Source: Candidatus Gastranaerophilales bacterium (GTDB lineage: Bacteria; Cyanobacteriota; Vampirovibrionia; Gastranaerophilales; Gastranaerophilaceae). Taken from it: a stretch of 64,000 nt of DNA. The stretch spans positions 1 through 64,000 of the forward strand of contig CALUYT010000050.1 of the NCBI GenBank assembly GCA_944325085.1, given 5' to 3'. The notes under the pieces were generated by a model. That model was not told where the DNA came from. It ran no database searches and saw only the letters and a program-made list of their open reading frames with translations. Every line of letters begins with the position of its first letter. Position 1 is the first letter of the stretch. Both the position numbers and the translations under genes were made by a program. Below, in pieces: positions 63,831 to 64,000 of the stretch.

Positions 63831-64000
63831 ATGGTAACAAAAAAGGAAACATCAGATTTTGAAGCGTTATTAGACAAGTATGATTATAAATTTCAAAAAG
63901 GTGATTTAGTAAAAGGCGTTGTCTGCGGTTTTGATAGTCAAGGTGTAATGGTTGATATTGGTGCTAAAACTACAGCTGTTATCCCAACTTATGAAGCTGT
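63831..64000 (+). CDS. rpsA: Ribosomal protein S1 (5' end, runs off right edge)
   Basis: The first ~56 codons start M-V-T-K-K-E-T-S-D-F and reach an S1/OB fold: G-D-L-V-K-G-V-V-C-G-F-D-S-Q-G-V-M-V-D-I-G-A-K-T. GGAG lies 6 nt before the ATG and TATAAT (63795-63800) is a likely -10. The domain count cannot be seen, so a shorter S1-domain protein is possible. Confidence 0.8.
   Translation, partial: MVTKKETSDFEALLDKYDYKFQKGDLVKGVVCGFDSQGVMVDIGAKTTAVIPTYEA

Overview
The window is AT-rich (roughly 30% GC by eye), uses the standard code and carries ordinary bacterial housekeeping genes: argS, valS, ftsZ, ftsEX, dnaX, typA, metK, nadK, rimO, miaA, the start of rpsA, an SRP RNA and a tRNA-Leu. The envelope looks diderm: there is a filamentous-haemagglutinin type exoprotein, many Sec signal peptides and lipid/glycan enzymes. 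Several large proteins begin with type IV prepilin leaders of the K-A-F-T-L-A-E kind. With desulfoferrodoxin, ferritin and a split transketolase this suggests an anaerobic or microaerophilic gut-type bacterium. Candidatus Gastranaerophilales (Melainabacteria/Vampirovibrionia) is my best guess, but this is inference from gene content and not a database result. No phage, insertion sequence, CRISPR array or rRNA operon is visible.

Layout. 1-3142: 5' part of a minus-strand filamentous adhesin that runs off the left edge. 3.3-8.5 kb: polysaccharide flippase, rimO, a U32 RNA-hydroxylase-type protein and an isochorismatase-family hydrolase. 8.5-12.3 kb: a minus-strand operon of transketolase C-half, ftsE, ftsX and a degenerate receiver/GGDEF protein. 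12.6-19.5 kb: a Pro-rich HEAT-like protein, two PlsC acyltransferases, a divergent phosphohexomutase and argS. 19.5-23.5 kb: a multidomain nuclease/phospholipase D protein, a YdjC deacetylase, a GT2 glycosyltransferase and the large-type SRP RNA. 23.6-28.4 kb: superoxide reductase, ferritin, a hybrid sensor kinase and a NarL-type regulator. 28.3-31.7 kb: GIY-YIG protein, nadK, ftsZ and a secreted protein. 31.8-35.9 kb: tRNA-Leu and several unrecognised proteins, including a 59-residue membrane peptide. 35.9-39.9 kb: WecG/TagA glycosyltransferase, transketolase N-half and a giant Cys-rich prepilin. 40-45.3 kb: YhcH protein, then a minus-strand operon of sigma factor, gcvPB, an acyl-CoA dehydratase activase-like protein, a membrane protein and miaA. 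45.4-53.2 kb: universal stress protein, LD-carboxypeptidase, dnaX, typA, a TPR-like protein and an MFS exporter. 53.4-60.8 kb: three pilin-tailspike chimeras flanking metK. 61-64 kb: valS and the start of rpsA.

The most unusual content is the family of three paralogous proteins (53.4-60.8 kb). Each joins a type IV prepilin N-terminus to YadA-head-like N-T-A-I-G repeats, a conserved Cys pair, a conserved V-L-E-V-H-N / G-N-L-I-V-R-G module and a C-terminal S74 (endosialidase-type) self-cleaving intramolecular chaperone with a coiled coil. This looks like a system that builds trimeric, tailspike-like adhesins on the pilus secretion route. Promoters are also notable. Extended -10 boxes (TGnTATAAT) recur, and at about eight genes the -10 lies 6-9 nt from the ATG with no Shine-Dalgarno sequence, so leaderless mRNAs appear common.
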